NCBI RefSeq assembly: GCF_001612615.1
Contig: NZ_BDAU01000011.1
Coordinates: forward strand, 339,554 to 403,553
Reading direction: 5' to 3'
Length of the DNA stretch: 64,000 bases
Origin: Nocardia amikacinitolerans NBRC 108937
GTDB taxonomy: Bacteria > Actinomycetota > Actinomycetes > Mycobacteriales > Mycobacteriaceae
The translations under genes and the position numbers were made by a program. How positions within the stretch are numbered: the first letter of the stretch is position 1; every line of letters begins with the position of its first letter. Of the stretch, positions 8,031-15,772 are shown piece by piece. The notes below the pieces were generated by a model, which saw only the letters and a program-made list of their open reading frames with translations, made no database searches and was not told where the DNA came from.

Positions 8031-9283
8031 GCCGTCACCTGCGCGACGTCGACGATGAGCTTGTCGATCAGGTCACGCGCCAAATCGCCAGCGGTACCCG
8101 GTTTTTCGTCGACCACCATGACATGGCCGAGATACGTGTTGTTGTCGGTCGCGACCCGTACCCGCGTGCCGGGCTCCGCTATGACGTGCTCGACGATGCG
8201 TGGATCGGCGTCCCACTGCTCGGCACCGGATACGGCCGTCAGCTCACCGGCGCGGTCGGCGACCGCGAAGGCGATGGCGGCGCTGCCCGTACCGGTCGGA
8301 CGTGGGGTCAGATCGGGGGTGCCGCCCGCGGCCACCTCGGCATGAACGGCTGCCAGGTCGATGCCGGTCACCAGGCGAACCAGTTCGGTGATCCGATTGC
8401 CCGCCGGACGGGGATTGACCTCGATGAGCCGGGGGCCGTCGGCGGTGAGCTTGATCTCGGTGTGCGCGACGGTGTCGTCGAGACCGAGCGCGGCGATCGC
8501 CGCACGAGCCACCGCGCTGAGAGCGGCCTGCTCGGCGGCGGTCAGCGCGGCAGGGAACATGTGCCCCGCCTCGATGAACGCCGGTGCTCCGGTCAGCCGC
8601 TTGTCGGTCACGCCGACCACCGTGGTGTGGCCACGCACGGTGACCGTTTCGACGCTGAATTCCGGTCCTACCAAACACTCTTCGAGAAGGATCTGCGGCG
8701 CGCGCGCCTGCCCCCGCGCGTTCACCGGGAAACCGGCGATCCGCTCGACAGCCGCACGCAACTGCTCCTCGTCGTCGACGCGACAGACATACATGCCGCC
8801 GCACAGGTCGACCGGTTTGACGACCAGTGGGTATCCGATTTCCGTTGCGGCGTGCGCTAATTCGTCCCATTCCTCGCCTACGGCGAAGGCCGGTCCCGGT
8901 ACCTCGGCGTCCCGGCACAGCGCGCGGGTCCGATGCTTCTGGCAGGCCGCCGCGACGGCCTCCCGGGTGGGGCCGGGCAAGCCAAGGTCGGCTGCGATCG
9001 CCGCCACGGTGGGCAAGTAGTAGTCACACGAGGACAGCACCCCATCGAAGGCCAGCACCTCGTGCAGCCTGCGCACGTACGGCACGAGCGCGGCCTCGTC
9101 GTTGGTCTCGGCGGTCAGTACGTTGGCCGCCGTCAGCAGCGGATGCGTGCCAGGCTTTCCGCGCAGGTAATGACTCAGATCTCGGGTGAGGAAGCTGAAC
9201 GTGTGTCCGCTCTCCCGTATCCCGGCCGGAAGCAGTGTGCTCATCGAGCCGACCCAGCTCTCCACCATCAGTAGATGTCCCAC
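8027..9283 (-). CDS. ATP-grasp ligase, first gene of the metallophore operon
   Basis: A 418-residue ATP-grasp enzyme of the type that joins amino or carboxylic acids through an acyl phosphate. The central region has the ATP-binding lysine strand (YPLVVKPVDLCGGMYV) and the metal-binding end block (HTEIKLTADGPRLIEVNPRPAGN). It resembles L-amino-acid ligases, and with no NRPS or NIS synthetase nearby it is the likely bond-forming step. GTG 9283 is chosen because GGAGGG stands three bases upstream; the longer frame from GTG 9307 has no such site. It is the promoter-proximal gene, next to the Fur-type boxes. Confidence 0.84.
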   Translation of the reverse strand: MGHLLMVESWVGSMSTLLPAGIRESGHTFSFLTRDLSHYLRGKPGTHPLLTAANVLTAETNDEAALVPYVRRLHEVLAFDGVLSSCDYYLPTVAAIAADLGLPGPTREAVAAACQKHRTRALCRDAEVPGPAFAVGEEWDELAHAATEIGYPLVVKPVDLCGGMYVCRVDDEEQLRAAVERIAGFPVNARGQARAPQILLEECLVGPEFSVETVTVRGHTTVVGVTDKRLTGAPAFIEAGHMFPAALTAAEQAALSAVARAAIAALGLDDTVAHTEIKLTADGPRLIEVNPRPAGNRITELVRLVTGIDLAAVHAEVAAGGTPDLTPRPTGTGSAAIAFAVADRAGELTAVSGAEQWDADPRIVEHVIAEPGTRVRVATDNNTYLGHVMVVDEKPGTAGDLARDLIDKLIVDVAQVTA

Positions 9284-9286
9284 AAA

Positions 9287-9292
9287 CCCTCC
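9287..9292 (-). promoter_or_regulatory. Ribosome binding site deciding the ATP-grasp start
   Basis: GGAGGG on the minus strand, three bases before GTG 9283. It supports that start over the upstream in-frame GTG at 9307. Confidence 0.7.
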
Positions 9293-9308
9293 AAGCTCGA
9301 GCGGCACA

Positions 9309-9323
9309 TAATGATAACCATTT
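9309..9323. promoter_or_regulatory. Fur-family (Zur or Fur) operator, gene-proximal copy
   Basis: TAATGATAACCATTT, a 7-1-7 imperfect palindrome differing at two positions from the perfect box at 9404-9418. It lies about 25 bases upstream of the ATP-grasp start, where a bound repressor would block the operon promoter. Confidence 0.65.
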
Positions 9324-9401
9324 CCACCAAGAGCGCAACTGGCTTCGATGAAGGCTCAACGAGAAGTGTTGCTGCACAACGAATTTCACGAAGAAGTTGC
9401 T

Positions 9402-9420
9402 GATAATGATAATCATTACC
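9402..9420. promoter_or_regulatory. Fur-family (Zur or Fur) operator, central copy
   Basis: GATAATGATAATCATTACC matches the classic enterobacterial Fur box (GATAATGATAATCATTATC) at 18 of 19 positions. It contains a perfect 7-1-7 palindrome, TAATGAT-A-ATCATTA, at 9404-9418. A further GATAATGAT half element follows at 9421-9429. The site lies between the minus-strand metallophore operon and the plus-strand secreted-protein gene and could control both. The actinobacterial IdeR/DtxR box (TTAGGTTAGGCTAACC type) is quite different, so a Fur-family protein, Fur or Zur, is the likely reader. Confidence 0.8.
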
Positions 9421-9473
9421 GATAATGATCCGGCCGCGCTACCTGTGCGGCCGAATCACGATGAGGAACCACC

Positions 9474-10169
9474 ATGTTGCTGAGGACCCTTGCCGCGCCC
9501 GCACTGGCGCTGACCGCCCTGATCGCCGCGACAGGCACCGTACACGCCGACCCGGGTGACGACCAGGCCATCTCCTTCACCGCTCATGCCACCGACACGT
9601 CCTCGGTCATCGAAATCGACTCCGGCGCATTGGTTGTCGAGGATGGAGCGCTGAAAGTGAAGTCCCGAGATGGCGTTACGGTCGCCGGGACGCCGTTGAA
9701 GTTCACTCTCGACGAGTTCGAATTCCCGATCGACGCCGCGATCTCCGGCCGCACCGCGACACTGACGCCGGACCTGTCGATGGACCGCGCGGTCTACAAG
9801 CCCGTCGCGCTGCCCTACGAGGACAAGGCGCCGTGGAAGACCGAATACGAGCGCGAGCAAGCCGCCTGGTCCCGGATGACCAGCACGATCAGCATGGGCG
9901 CCACCATCGGAACCTTGGTCGGCGGCCTTGGTGGAGCCGCGGTCGGCTGTGTGCTCGGCGGCATCGCGGGCGCGACCATCGCCGCGGGAACCATCGCGGG
10001 TCTGTTCGGTCCGTTCATCCCCGCCGCGGGCGTCGGCTGCCTCGTCGGCATCGCCGCGGTCGGTGCTCTCGGTACCGTCGCGGGCCAGATCCTGGTCACC
10101 GCCCCCGTGGCAATCGGCGCCGCGATCCAGTACTTCACCACTGTCAACAGCCCGTTCCCGGCAAAGTAG
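9474..10169 (+). CDS. Secreted glycine-zipper protein divergent from the metallophore operon
   Basis: A 231-residue protein with a cleavable signal peptide (hydrophobic core LAAPALALTALIAATG, cleavage after VHA near residue 25). The mature part has a beta-rich region to about residue 105, then a Gly/Ala-rich, weakly hydrophobic C-terminal half with GGLGGAAVGCVLGGIAGATIAAG-type glycine zippers and two cysteines. Similar exported proteins of unknown function are common in Nocardia. Its start lies 54 bases from the central Fur-type box, so metal-dependent expression with the metallophore operon is likely. No enzymatic motif is seen. Confidence 0.8.
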   Translation: MLLRTLAAPALALTALIAATGTVHADPGDDQAISFTAHATDTSSVIEIDSGALVVEDGALKVKSRDGVTVAGTPLKFTLDEFEFPIDAAISGRTATLTPDLSMDRAVYKPVALPYEDKAPWKTEYEREQAAWSRMTSTISMGATIGTLVGGLGGAAVGCVLGGIAGATIAAGTIAGLFGPFIPAAGVGCLVGIAAVGALGTVAGQILVTAPVAIGAAIQYFTTVNSPFPAK

Positions 10170-10183
10170 AAGCGGGGCAGAGC

Positions 10184-10201
10184 CTATCGCCGCTCCGATA
10201 G
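10184..10201 (+). terminator. Hairpin downstream of the secreted-protein gene
   Basis: CTATCG and CGATAG arms with a 6-base loop, 15 bases after the stop. There is no T tract, so it is a weak candidate. Confidence 0.4.
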
Positions 10202-10586
10202 TGGCAGCCGCGGTCGCAGTCTCGAGAACGCCCGCGGATCGGTGAGTGCCGAACGTGGGTACCGACTCGGCGGCGAGGCATCGCCGGTGCCGGCCGACAC
10301 CTCGGGCGGTGACGGCGATCGAACGAACCCAACGCGATGGCGGTGACGAACGCGCGACGGGTTCGTTCGTGACGCCCTGGCCGCGCCAGGCCTCTAGAAG
10401 CCGGGCCGTGCCACGAGTGCCGATCTCGGTGCGTGAATGCGCGCACCGGGTCGGGCTCGACGCCAACGCCGCCGCCATATCAAGGCCGTGCGCACGGTGA
10501 GCAGCAATCGCTTCATCCCGCCACTGCCTCGACTGGCAGCTTTCACACAACCGCCTGGCACGGCATCGGTGCGGCCATGCGCGGCG
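10202..10586. other. Intergenic stretch without a recognisable gene
   Basis: About 385 bases separate the secreted protein from the convergent MarR-type regulator. Short open frames on both strands lack ribosome sites and family-like sequence. A CTGGCCGCGCCAG palindrome occurs near 10377-10389; I see no other feature. Confidence 0.5.
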
Positions 10587-11042
10587 TCAGTGCTCGTCGC
10601 GCCAGCGGTCGATGAGGGCGGGCATCTCCTGCGCCATATAACCGTAGAAGTCCTGCATCTCATGCATCCGGGCGGCGGTCGCGGTGTTCTCGGCGACGGC
10701 GTCGAGGCCGTCCTGGGCGGCGTCCTGCATCACTTTCAGCATGGCGTTCTGCTGTGAGAACAGGTGTGCCCATACGCCTTTCGGGAAGCGGTAGTGCTCG
10801 CGGCGGCTTCCCGGTGCGGGTACCCGCTCCACCATCCCCGACTGGGCCAACTGCTTGATCGCCGTCGATACCGCCCCGGTGCTGATCGACAACTGCTCGC
10901 ACAAGTCGGCGGCGGTCATCGTCTCCTGCTCGGTGTACAGCAGGGCGGTCATCACCCGCGCCGTCGCCTTCTGCATCCCGCCCTGCGCCAGGGTCAGAGC
11001 CAGCCGTTCGGCCGCATCGCGAAGTCGCTGCTTGGAGTCCAT
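10587..11042 (-). CDS. MarR/GbsR-type winged-helix regulator
   Basis: A 151-residue regulator. Residues about 30-100 form a winged helix: MTAADLCEQLSISTGAVSTAIKQLAQSGMVERVPAPGSRREHYRF, with recognition helix and wing. The flanking helices fit MarR/GbsR dimers. It is divergent from an ABC-2 exporter with only 74 bases between the starts, and an inverted repeat lies over the probable exporter promoter. It is therefore likely the local repressor of the exporter and of itself. The inducer is unknown. Confidence 0.87.
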   Translation of the reverse strand: MDSKQRLRDAAERLALTLAQGGMQKATARVMTALLYTEQETMTAADLCEQLSISTGAVSTAIKQLAQSGMVERVPAPGSRREHYRFPKGVWAHLFSQQNAMLKVMQDAAQDGLDAVAENTATAARMHEMQDFYGYMAQEMPALIDRWRDEH

Positions 11043-11071
11043 GCGTCACATAGTACAGACAACTCCAACTA

Positions 11072-11109
11072 TTCAGAGCCTTCACGAATCTCTGAAACTT
11101 CGTTAATGT
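11072..11109 (+). promoter_or_regulatory. Exporter promoter overlapped by a 7-bp inverted repeat
   Basis: TTCAGAG (11072-11078) and CTCTGAA (11090-11096) form perfect arms with an 11-base spacer. A promoter can be read as TTCACG (11081-11086), 17 bases, then TAATGT (11104-11109), only seven bases before the ATG at 11117. No Shine-Dalgarno sequence is present, so the transcript is probably leaderless. The inverted repeat would let the MarR-type protein cover the -35 region. Confidence 0.55.
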
Positions 11110-11116
11110 ATGAGTC

Positions 11117-12034
11117 ATGAGCAACGCCATCGAAATCCGTGACCTCACCAAGGCGTACGGCACTCGCCGGGGCCTGACCGGTCTCACCCTCGACGTCCGC
11201 GCCGGTGAGGTGTTCGGCTACCTGGGGCCCAACGGCGCGGGCAAGTCCACCACCATCCGGCTGCTGCTGGACCTGATCCGTCCCACGTCGGGCACCGCCA
11301 CCGTGCTCGGGTTGGACCCGCGCGCCGACGGGGTCGAGATGCGCCGCCGGATCGGTTATCTGGCAGGCGATTTCGTCGTCGACGGACGGCAGCGGGTGCG
11401 TGACTGCCTGCGGTTCCTCGGCGATCTGCGCGGCGGTGTACCCCAGCGCCGCATCGATGACCTCGCCGGCCGCCTCGGTCTCGACCAGACCGCGACGATC
11501 AAGAGCCTGTCCAAGGGCAACCGGCAGAAGGTCGGGCTGGTGCAGGCGTTCATGCACACACCGGAACTGCTCATACTCGACGAGCCCACCTCGGGCCTGG
11601 ATCCCTTGGTGCAGCAAACCTTCCTGGAACTGATCACCGAGGCCGCCGAGAACGGGCAGACAGTCTTCATGTCCAGCCACATCATGGACGAGGTCGAAGC
11701 CGTCGCCGACCGCATCGGCATTCTGCGCGACGGCCACCTCGTCGCCCTCGATACCGTCGCCGATCTGCGCGCCGCAGCCACCCGTCGGATCGAAATCGGT
11801 TTCGCCGCACCGGTATCGGTCGACGAGTTCCGAGGTCTGCCCGGACTGGTCGACCCCGCACTCGACGACGCCGGCACCACGCTGCGCGCCGGACTGACCG
11901 GCACACCCGACGCGATCGTCAAGGCCGCCGCCCGGCACACCGTGCTCGCACTGCACACCACCGAACCCCACCTCGACGAGATCTTCCACAGCTACTACGC
12001 AGGCGCCGAAGCCGCACCACAAACCGCCGTCTGA
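11117..12034 (+). CDS. ABC-2 type exporter ATPase (DrrA/CcmA group)
   Basis: A 305-residue ATPase. Walker A is GPNGAGKST, the signature region reads SLSKGNRQKVGLVQAF, and Walker B is LLILDEPTSGLDP. The last 90 residues form the extra domain seen in DrrA-type exporters. It pairs with the permease that begins 54 bases downstream. Exporters of this group move lipids, antibiotics or other amphipathic compounds; the substrate is unknown. A second system of the same kind occurs at 26.4-28.9 kb. Confidence 0.9.
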   Translation: MSNAIEIRDLTKAYGTRRGLTGLTLDVRAGEVFGYLGPNGAGKSTTIRLLLDLIRPTSGTATVLGLDPRADGVEMRRRIGYLAGDFVVDGRQRVRDCLRFLGDLRGGVPQRRIDDLAGRLGLDQTATIKSLSKGNRQKVGLVQAFMHTPELLILDEPTSGLDPLVQQTFLELITEAAENGQTVFMSSHIMDEVEAVADRIGILRDGHLVALDTVADLRAAATRRIEIGFAAPVSVDEFRGLPGLVDPALDDAGTTLRAGLTGTPDAIVKAAARHTVLALHTTEPHLDEIFHSYYAGAEAAPQTAV

Positions 12035-12088
12035 CAACCGCACGCGGAATTACCCAGTCCGCCACAACTTCTCGCAAAAGGAAAACGC

Positions 12089-12928
12089 GTGACCACAGTC
12101 TCCACCGCCGCAGCCCCGATGATCGACCGCGCTGCGGCCACCGCCCACACCGTGGTGCTCACCAAGACCCTGCGCGTGAACCGCCGCAGCCTGCTCGGCT
12201 GGACCGCGGGTGTCACCCTCGCGGCCGTCATCTACGCCAGCTTCTACCCGCAGATGGCGAAATCCGGTGGCAGCCAGACCGAGAACCTGCCCGAAGGCCT
12301 GCGCGAAGCCCTCAACATGAACGACATCGCCTCAGCGCCGGGCTATCTCGGCTCCACGGTATTCGGGCTGATCGTGCCGCTGCTGGCGATGTTCTTCGGC
12401 GCGGCCCTCGGCGCCCGTGTCAGCGCCGCCGACGAGGAATCCGGCACCCTCGATCTGCTTCTGGCACACCCCATCACCCGGACATCGTTGATCCTGCAGC
12501 GCTTCGCCGCCCTCGTCGCCGCCGCCACCGGCTTGGGCGCGGTGCTCTGGCTGGCCATGCTCGCCATCCGCGGCGGCGCCGACCTCTCCGCGGTCAGCCC
12601 CGGCCAGTTCGCCGCCCAGTGCCTGCATTTGATCCTGCTCGCTGTCGCGTTCGGCGCCCTGGCCACCGGCCTCGGCGCCGCCTTCGGCCGCCGCAGCGTA
12701 GTCTTCGCCGTCACCGCTGTCGTCGGCGTGGCCGCCTACGCGGCACACGCCTTCGCCGGCCAGATCGGCCTCGACTGGGCCACCTACCTGTCCCCGTTCC
12801 ACTACTACATCGACAGCGAACCCCTGCGGAACGGTGTGGGCTGGAGCGGCATCACCGTCCTCGCCGCCGCCTCGATCACCCTGGTCGCCGCAGGCAGCTA
12901 CCGATTCAATCACCGCGACCTCGGCTGA
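12089..12928 (+). CDS. ABC-2 type exporter permease
   Basis: A 279-residue membrane protein with about six hydrophobic segments and a long hydrophilic loop after the first one, as in ABC-2 permeases. GTG 12089 follows an AAAGGA ribosome site. It forms the membrane half of the exporter with the preceding ATPase. Sequence such as ADEESGTLDLLLAHPITRTSLILQ is the typical cytoplasmic coupling segment. Nothing recognisable lies in the 250 bases before the next gene. Confidence 0.88.
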   Translation: MTTVSTAAAPMIDRAAATAHTVVLTKTLRVNRRSLLGWTAGVTLAAVIYASFYPQMAKSGGSQTENLPEGLREALNMNDIASAPGYLGSTVFGLIVPLLAMFFGAALGARVSAADEESGTLDLLLAHPITRTSLILQRFAALVAAATGLGAVLWLAMLAIRGGADLSAVSPGQFAAQCLHLILLAVAFGALATGLGAAFGRRSVVFAVTAVVGVAAYAAHAFAGQIGLDWATYLSPFHYYIDSEPLRNGVGWSGITVLAAASITLVAAGSYRFNHRDLG

Positions 12929-13180
12929 AAAGCGAACGCCACTGGGCCTACTGCTCGGAGACCCTATGGATGCCGAGTCGGACCGGGGCGCCGCAGCACA
13001 TGCGGCGCCACCGGACCGAAGCCGTCGACAACGACAGCGACGTCCTGCGAACGGGGGACCCGGACTATGAATACCCGTCTCGCCTCCGAGATCGAGTCCA
13101 CGTCATGCATGAGACGGTCGACCTGGGAACAAGCGGCACTGCGTAACGTCACCAGCGAAACGGGAGCTGCGCCAACCGAT

Positions 13181-14038
13181 TTACACCGGACCCAGGTCAT
13201 CACCGCGCGTGTTGGCAAGGGCGGTGACCCGGGCGTCGCTGGTCGCTTGATCCACGGAATCGTCCCGGAGGTCGATGCCGCCGGCCAGCCAGCCGCCATC
13301 GATGGTGAACACACTTCCGGTGATGAACGACGCGCGATCACTTGCCAGAAACGTGACCAGGTCGGCGACCTCCTCACGACGCCCTGGTCGGCGCAATGGA
13401 AATCGGCTGGCAAGGTCGAGTTCCTGCCCCATCTTCCGCATGAGGTCGCTACTGGCGATAAACCCCGGGCAGATGGCGTTGACTCGGATGCCGATCGGAC
13501 CCAGCTCCAGGGCAGCGGATTTGACCAAACCGAGCACACCGTGCTTGGACGCCGAGTACGCCGATGACATCCGGCCGCCGGTGAGCCCGGCCGCCGACGC
13601 GGTGACCACCACCGAGCCGCCACCGACGTCGCGCATCGCCCGGCCCGCGGCCTGCAGACCGAGCAGGACACCGCGCAGGTTCACCGCCATTGTCCTGTCC
13701 CACTCGTCCAGTGGGTATTCCAGAACACCGGCCCAATGTCCGGTTCCAGCATTGAGATGCGCGATGTGCACAGCGCCGTAACGGGCAACGGTCTCGCTGA
13801 CCATTTCATCGTTGTCCTCAGGGGATGCGACATCGACCCGCAGGCCGAACGCTTCTCCACCAGCGGCCCTGATCTCCGCGGCCGTCCGCTCGACATTCTC
13901 GACGTTGTGTCCGGCGCAGCACACCCGCGCTCCCAGCGCCGCCAGCGCGGCTGCGGTCGCAGCACCGATGCCGGACCCGGCCCCGGTCACGACCGCCACC
14001 TTCCCGCCGAGCGAAACGATTCCCTGCTCCGTCGTCAT
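13181..14038 (-). CDS. Short-chain dehydrogenase/reductase
   Basis: A 285-residue classical SDR. The NAD(P) motif GAGSGIGAA is near residue 20, the structural motif reads LNAGTG (in place of the usual NNAG), and the catalytic set is a Ser in the TASAAG strand with YSASK. The C-terminus carries about 30 residues beyond the usual end (after IDGGWLAGG). ATG 14038, after an AGAAGGGA site, is preferred to an upstream frame. No operon partner is evident, and the substrate is unknown. Confidence 0.88.
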   Translation of the reverse strand: MTTEQGIVSLGGKVAVVTGAGSGIGAATAAALAALGARVCCAGHNVENVERTAAEIRAAGGEAFGLRVDVASPEDNDEMVSETVARYGAVHIAHLNAGTGHWAGVLEYPLDEWDRTMAVNLRGVLLGLQAAGRAMRDVGGGSVVVTASAAGLTGGRMSSAYSASKHGVLGLVKSAALELGPIGIRVNAICPGFIASSDLMRKMGQELDLASRFPLRRPGRREEVADLVTFLASDRASFITGSVFTIDGGWLAGGIDLRDDSVDQATSDARVTALANTRGDDLGPV

Positions 14039-14127
14039 CAATCGCGTCCCTTCTTGAACCAGGGTCGAATTCCCTGGGCTGACACGAGACGCCACTTACT
14101 CGGCTCTTGTGACACGACAACGGCGTG

Positions 14128-14295
14128 ATGTGTGCCACCGCACGCGCTGCCATCGCAGCGATCCGGAACCGCTCTTTGCTGGACGTGCTCGCCTCCGAGG
14201 TCGTCCTGGTCAGCGATGGCGGCGGCGTCAAACACGCAGCGCTGCGGCCGGTGATCGTGGTTGGCGGCTCGCCCAAGGTCGAGGCTAGGGCATGA
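14128..14295 (+). pseudogene. C-terminal scrap of an ECF41/SigJ-like sigma factor
   Basis: A 55-codon open frame encodes LLDVLASEVVLVSDGGG and then KHAALRPV, which resembles the start of the SnoaL-like C-terminal domain of ECF41 (SigJ-type) sigma factors. The sigma2 and sigma4 regions are absent on either side. It overlaps the end of the opposite-strand lipoprotein gene by 11 bases. I read it as a deletion remnant. Confidence 0.5.
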
Positions 14296-14656
14296 AGCTG
14301 TCGAGATGGTCCGCGAGTGCGTGGGCGAATGCCAACGCGCTGGTTTCCACGTCTGTTTCTTGTTGCGGTGTCGGGCTTTTGGCGTAGGTCCTGTTCAACC
14401 GGATGTGCACTACGGCGTTACCTATGCCTTCTTGCTCGGGCCGCTCGCTCCGAAGCTCGATGCTCGGGTCATAGAGGTTGCCGGCGAAGCGCGACACCGA
14501 GTCCCTACCCACAGCATGGACCGGCGAGCAGTCGGCGGGCGGGTCGGTGTACGGCGGCGCTGCCACGTCGGATTTCGTTGTGCTGCAACCCATCAGGGCG
14601 AGGCAGCAGCCCGAGGCCAGGCTCCCGATTCGCAACCACGTCGTACCCGGCCTCAT
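14285..14656 (-). CDS. Small lipoprotein of unknown function
   Basis: A 123-residue protein with a lipoprotein signal (MRPGTTWLRIGSLASG onward) ending in the lipobox LALMGC near residue 24. The mature part is polar and has no recognised domain. An upstream ATG at 14701 would push the signal 15 residues inward, so 14656 is preferred. Neighbours do not reveal a function. Confidence 0.65.
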   Translation of the reverse strand: MRPGTTWLRIGSLASGCCLALMGCSTTKSDVAAPPYTDPPADCSPVHAVGRDSVSRFAGNLYDPSIELRSERPEQEGIGNAVVHIRLNRTYAKSPTPQQETDVETSALAFAHALADHLDSFMP

Positions 14657-14895
14657 GACGGCACGCCCCAGCCAGGTCCCGTCGGATTGCGTGGTTGCCA
14701 TCCCGGAACGGTCAGAGCCGCAGGCACTTTCGATTTGCCGCCTGTGTCGACCATGTACTTGCTGAGATTAACGATCAACGTCTTCGTGTCTGTCATAAAC
14801 GTGGAGACAAACTCCAACGCGGCGCTCTGACGCCACCAGTCAGCCCCTTGGGATCTGTCGAGACTTCGGAGGATGAGCGGATGCCCGCCAGGTTG

Positions 14896-15606
14896 TCAGT
14901 GCGGGATGTGGAGCCGGTATCCGAGGCCTCGGACCGTGATCACGAGGCGTGGATCCGATGGATCGCGCTCGATCTTGGTTCTCAGTCGCCGCATGTGGAC
15001 GTCGACGATTCGCTGGTCGCCGAAGAACCCGCGATCCCAGACTCGCTCGAGCAGTGCCGCGCGGGAGAGAACCCGTCCCGCTGCGTCGGCGAGTTCGCAC
15101 AACAGGCGAAACTCGGTCAGCGTCAGATGAAGTTGTTCGTCGCCGCGGCGGACCGCGCCTCGGCTCGGCGACAGCACTACGGGCGCGTCCGATTCGGGGT
15201 CGAGGACGATGTCCGGTGGCGATTCCCGTGCCGTGCTCGTTCCCGCGCGTCGCAGCAGGGCTCGCATCCTCGCGGTGATCTCTTCGACTTGGAACGGCTT
15301 GGTGACGAAGTCATCGGCACCGGCTTCGAGGGCGGCGACCACGTCATGGGTGTCGTCGCGTGCACTGACCACGATAATCGGGACATCGTGGTCTCGTCGA
15401 ACTTCCCGGATGCAGGTGAATCCGTCCATTTCTCCCAACCGAAGGTCGACGATCATGACATCCGGTGCGCCCCTTCGCCGCACATGAGTCAGCGCGATCT
15501 CGGCTTCCTCGGCTTCGGCAACGTCATAGCCCTCGTCTTCCATCGCCATCCGCAGGGCGGTTCGGACGCGATCATCGTCCTCCACGATCAGGAGGCTGCT
15601 ACCCAT
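14896..15606 (-). CDS. OmpR/PhoB-family response regulator without a nearby kinase
   Basis: A 236-residue two-component regulator. The receiver domain has the acidic pocket EDDD (residues 9-12), phosphoacceptor Asp54 in VDLRLGEMDG and the lysine of TKPF. The C-terminal winged helix runs from about residue 140 to the end (LTEFRLLCELADAAGRVLSRAALLERVW, then DVHMRRLRTKI and VRGLGYRL). ATG 15606 has GAGGA six bases upstream, while ATG 15612 would sit directly on it. No sensor kinase lies within the window's neighbouring genes. Confidence 0.9.
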   Translation of the reverse strand: MGSSLLIVEDDDRVRTALRMAMEDEGYDVAEAEEAEIALTHVRRRGAPDVMIVDLRLGEMDGFTCIREVRRDHDVPIIVVSARDDTHDVVAALEAGADDFVTKPFQVEEITARMRALLRRAGTSTARESPPDIVLDPESDAPVVLSPSRGAVRRGDEQLHLTLTEFRLLCELADAAGRVLSRAALLERVWDRGFFGDQRIVDVHMRRLRTKIERDPSDPRLVITVRGLGYRLHIPH

Positions 15607-15772
15607 ACTCATTCCTCGCGCACGTGCGGCAGTGCCCGCCGACCGTCGGTGGATTCGCATGCTCGAGTGGGGAGCATGCAGCGACTGGGCCACAGTGCCA
15701 GCCCATTCGACCACAGGTTCGTCACTTCGGCACGACCTATGCGAGTGATTCGCTCGTTCTCTGTGCATGCGC

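Noticed and set aside
9402..9420. IdeR/DtxR iron box
   Set aside because: The sequence lacks the TTAGGTTAG half sites and instead fits a Fur-family palindrome.
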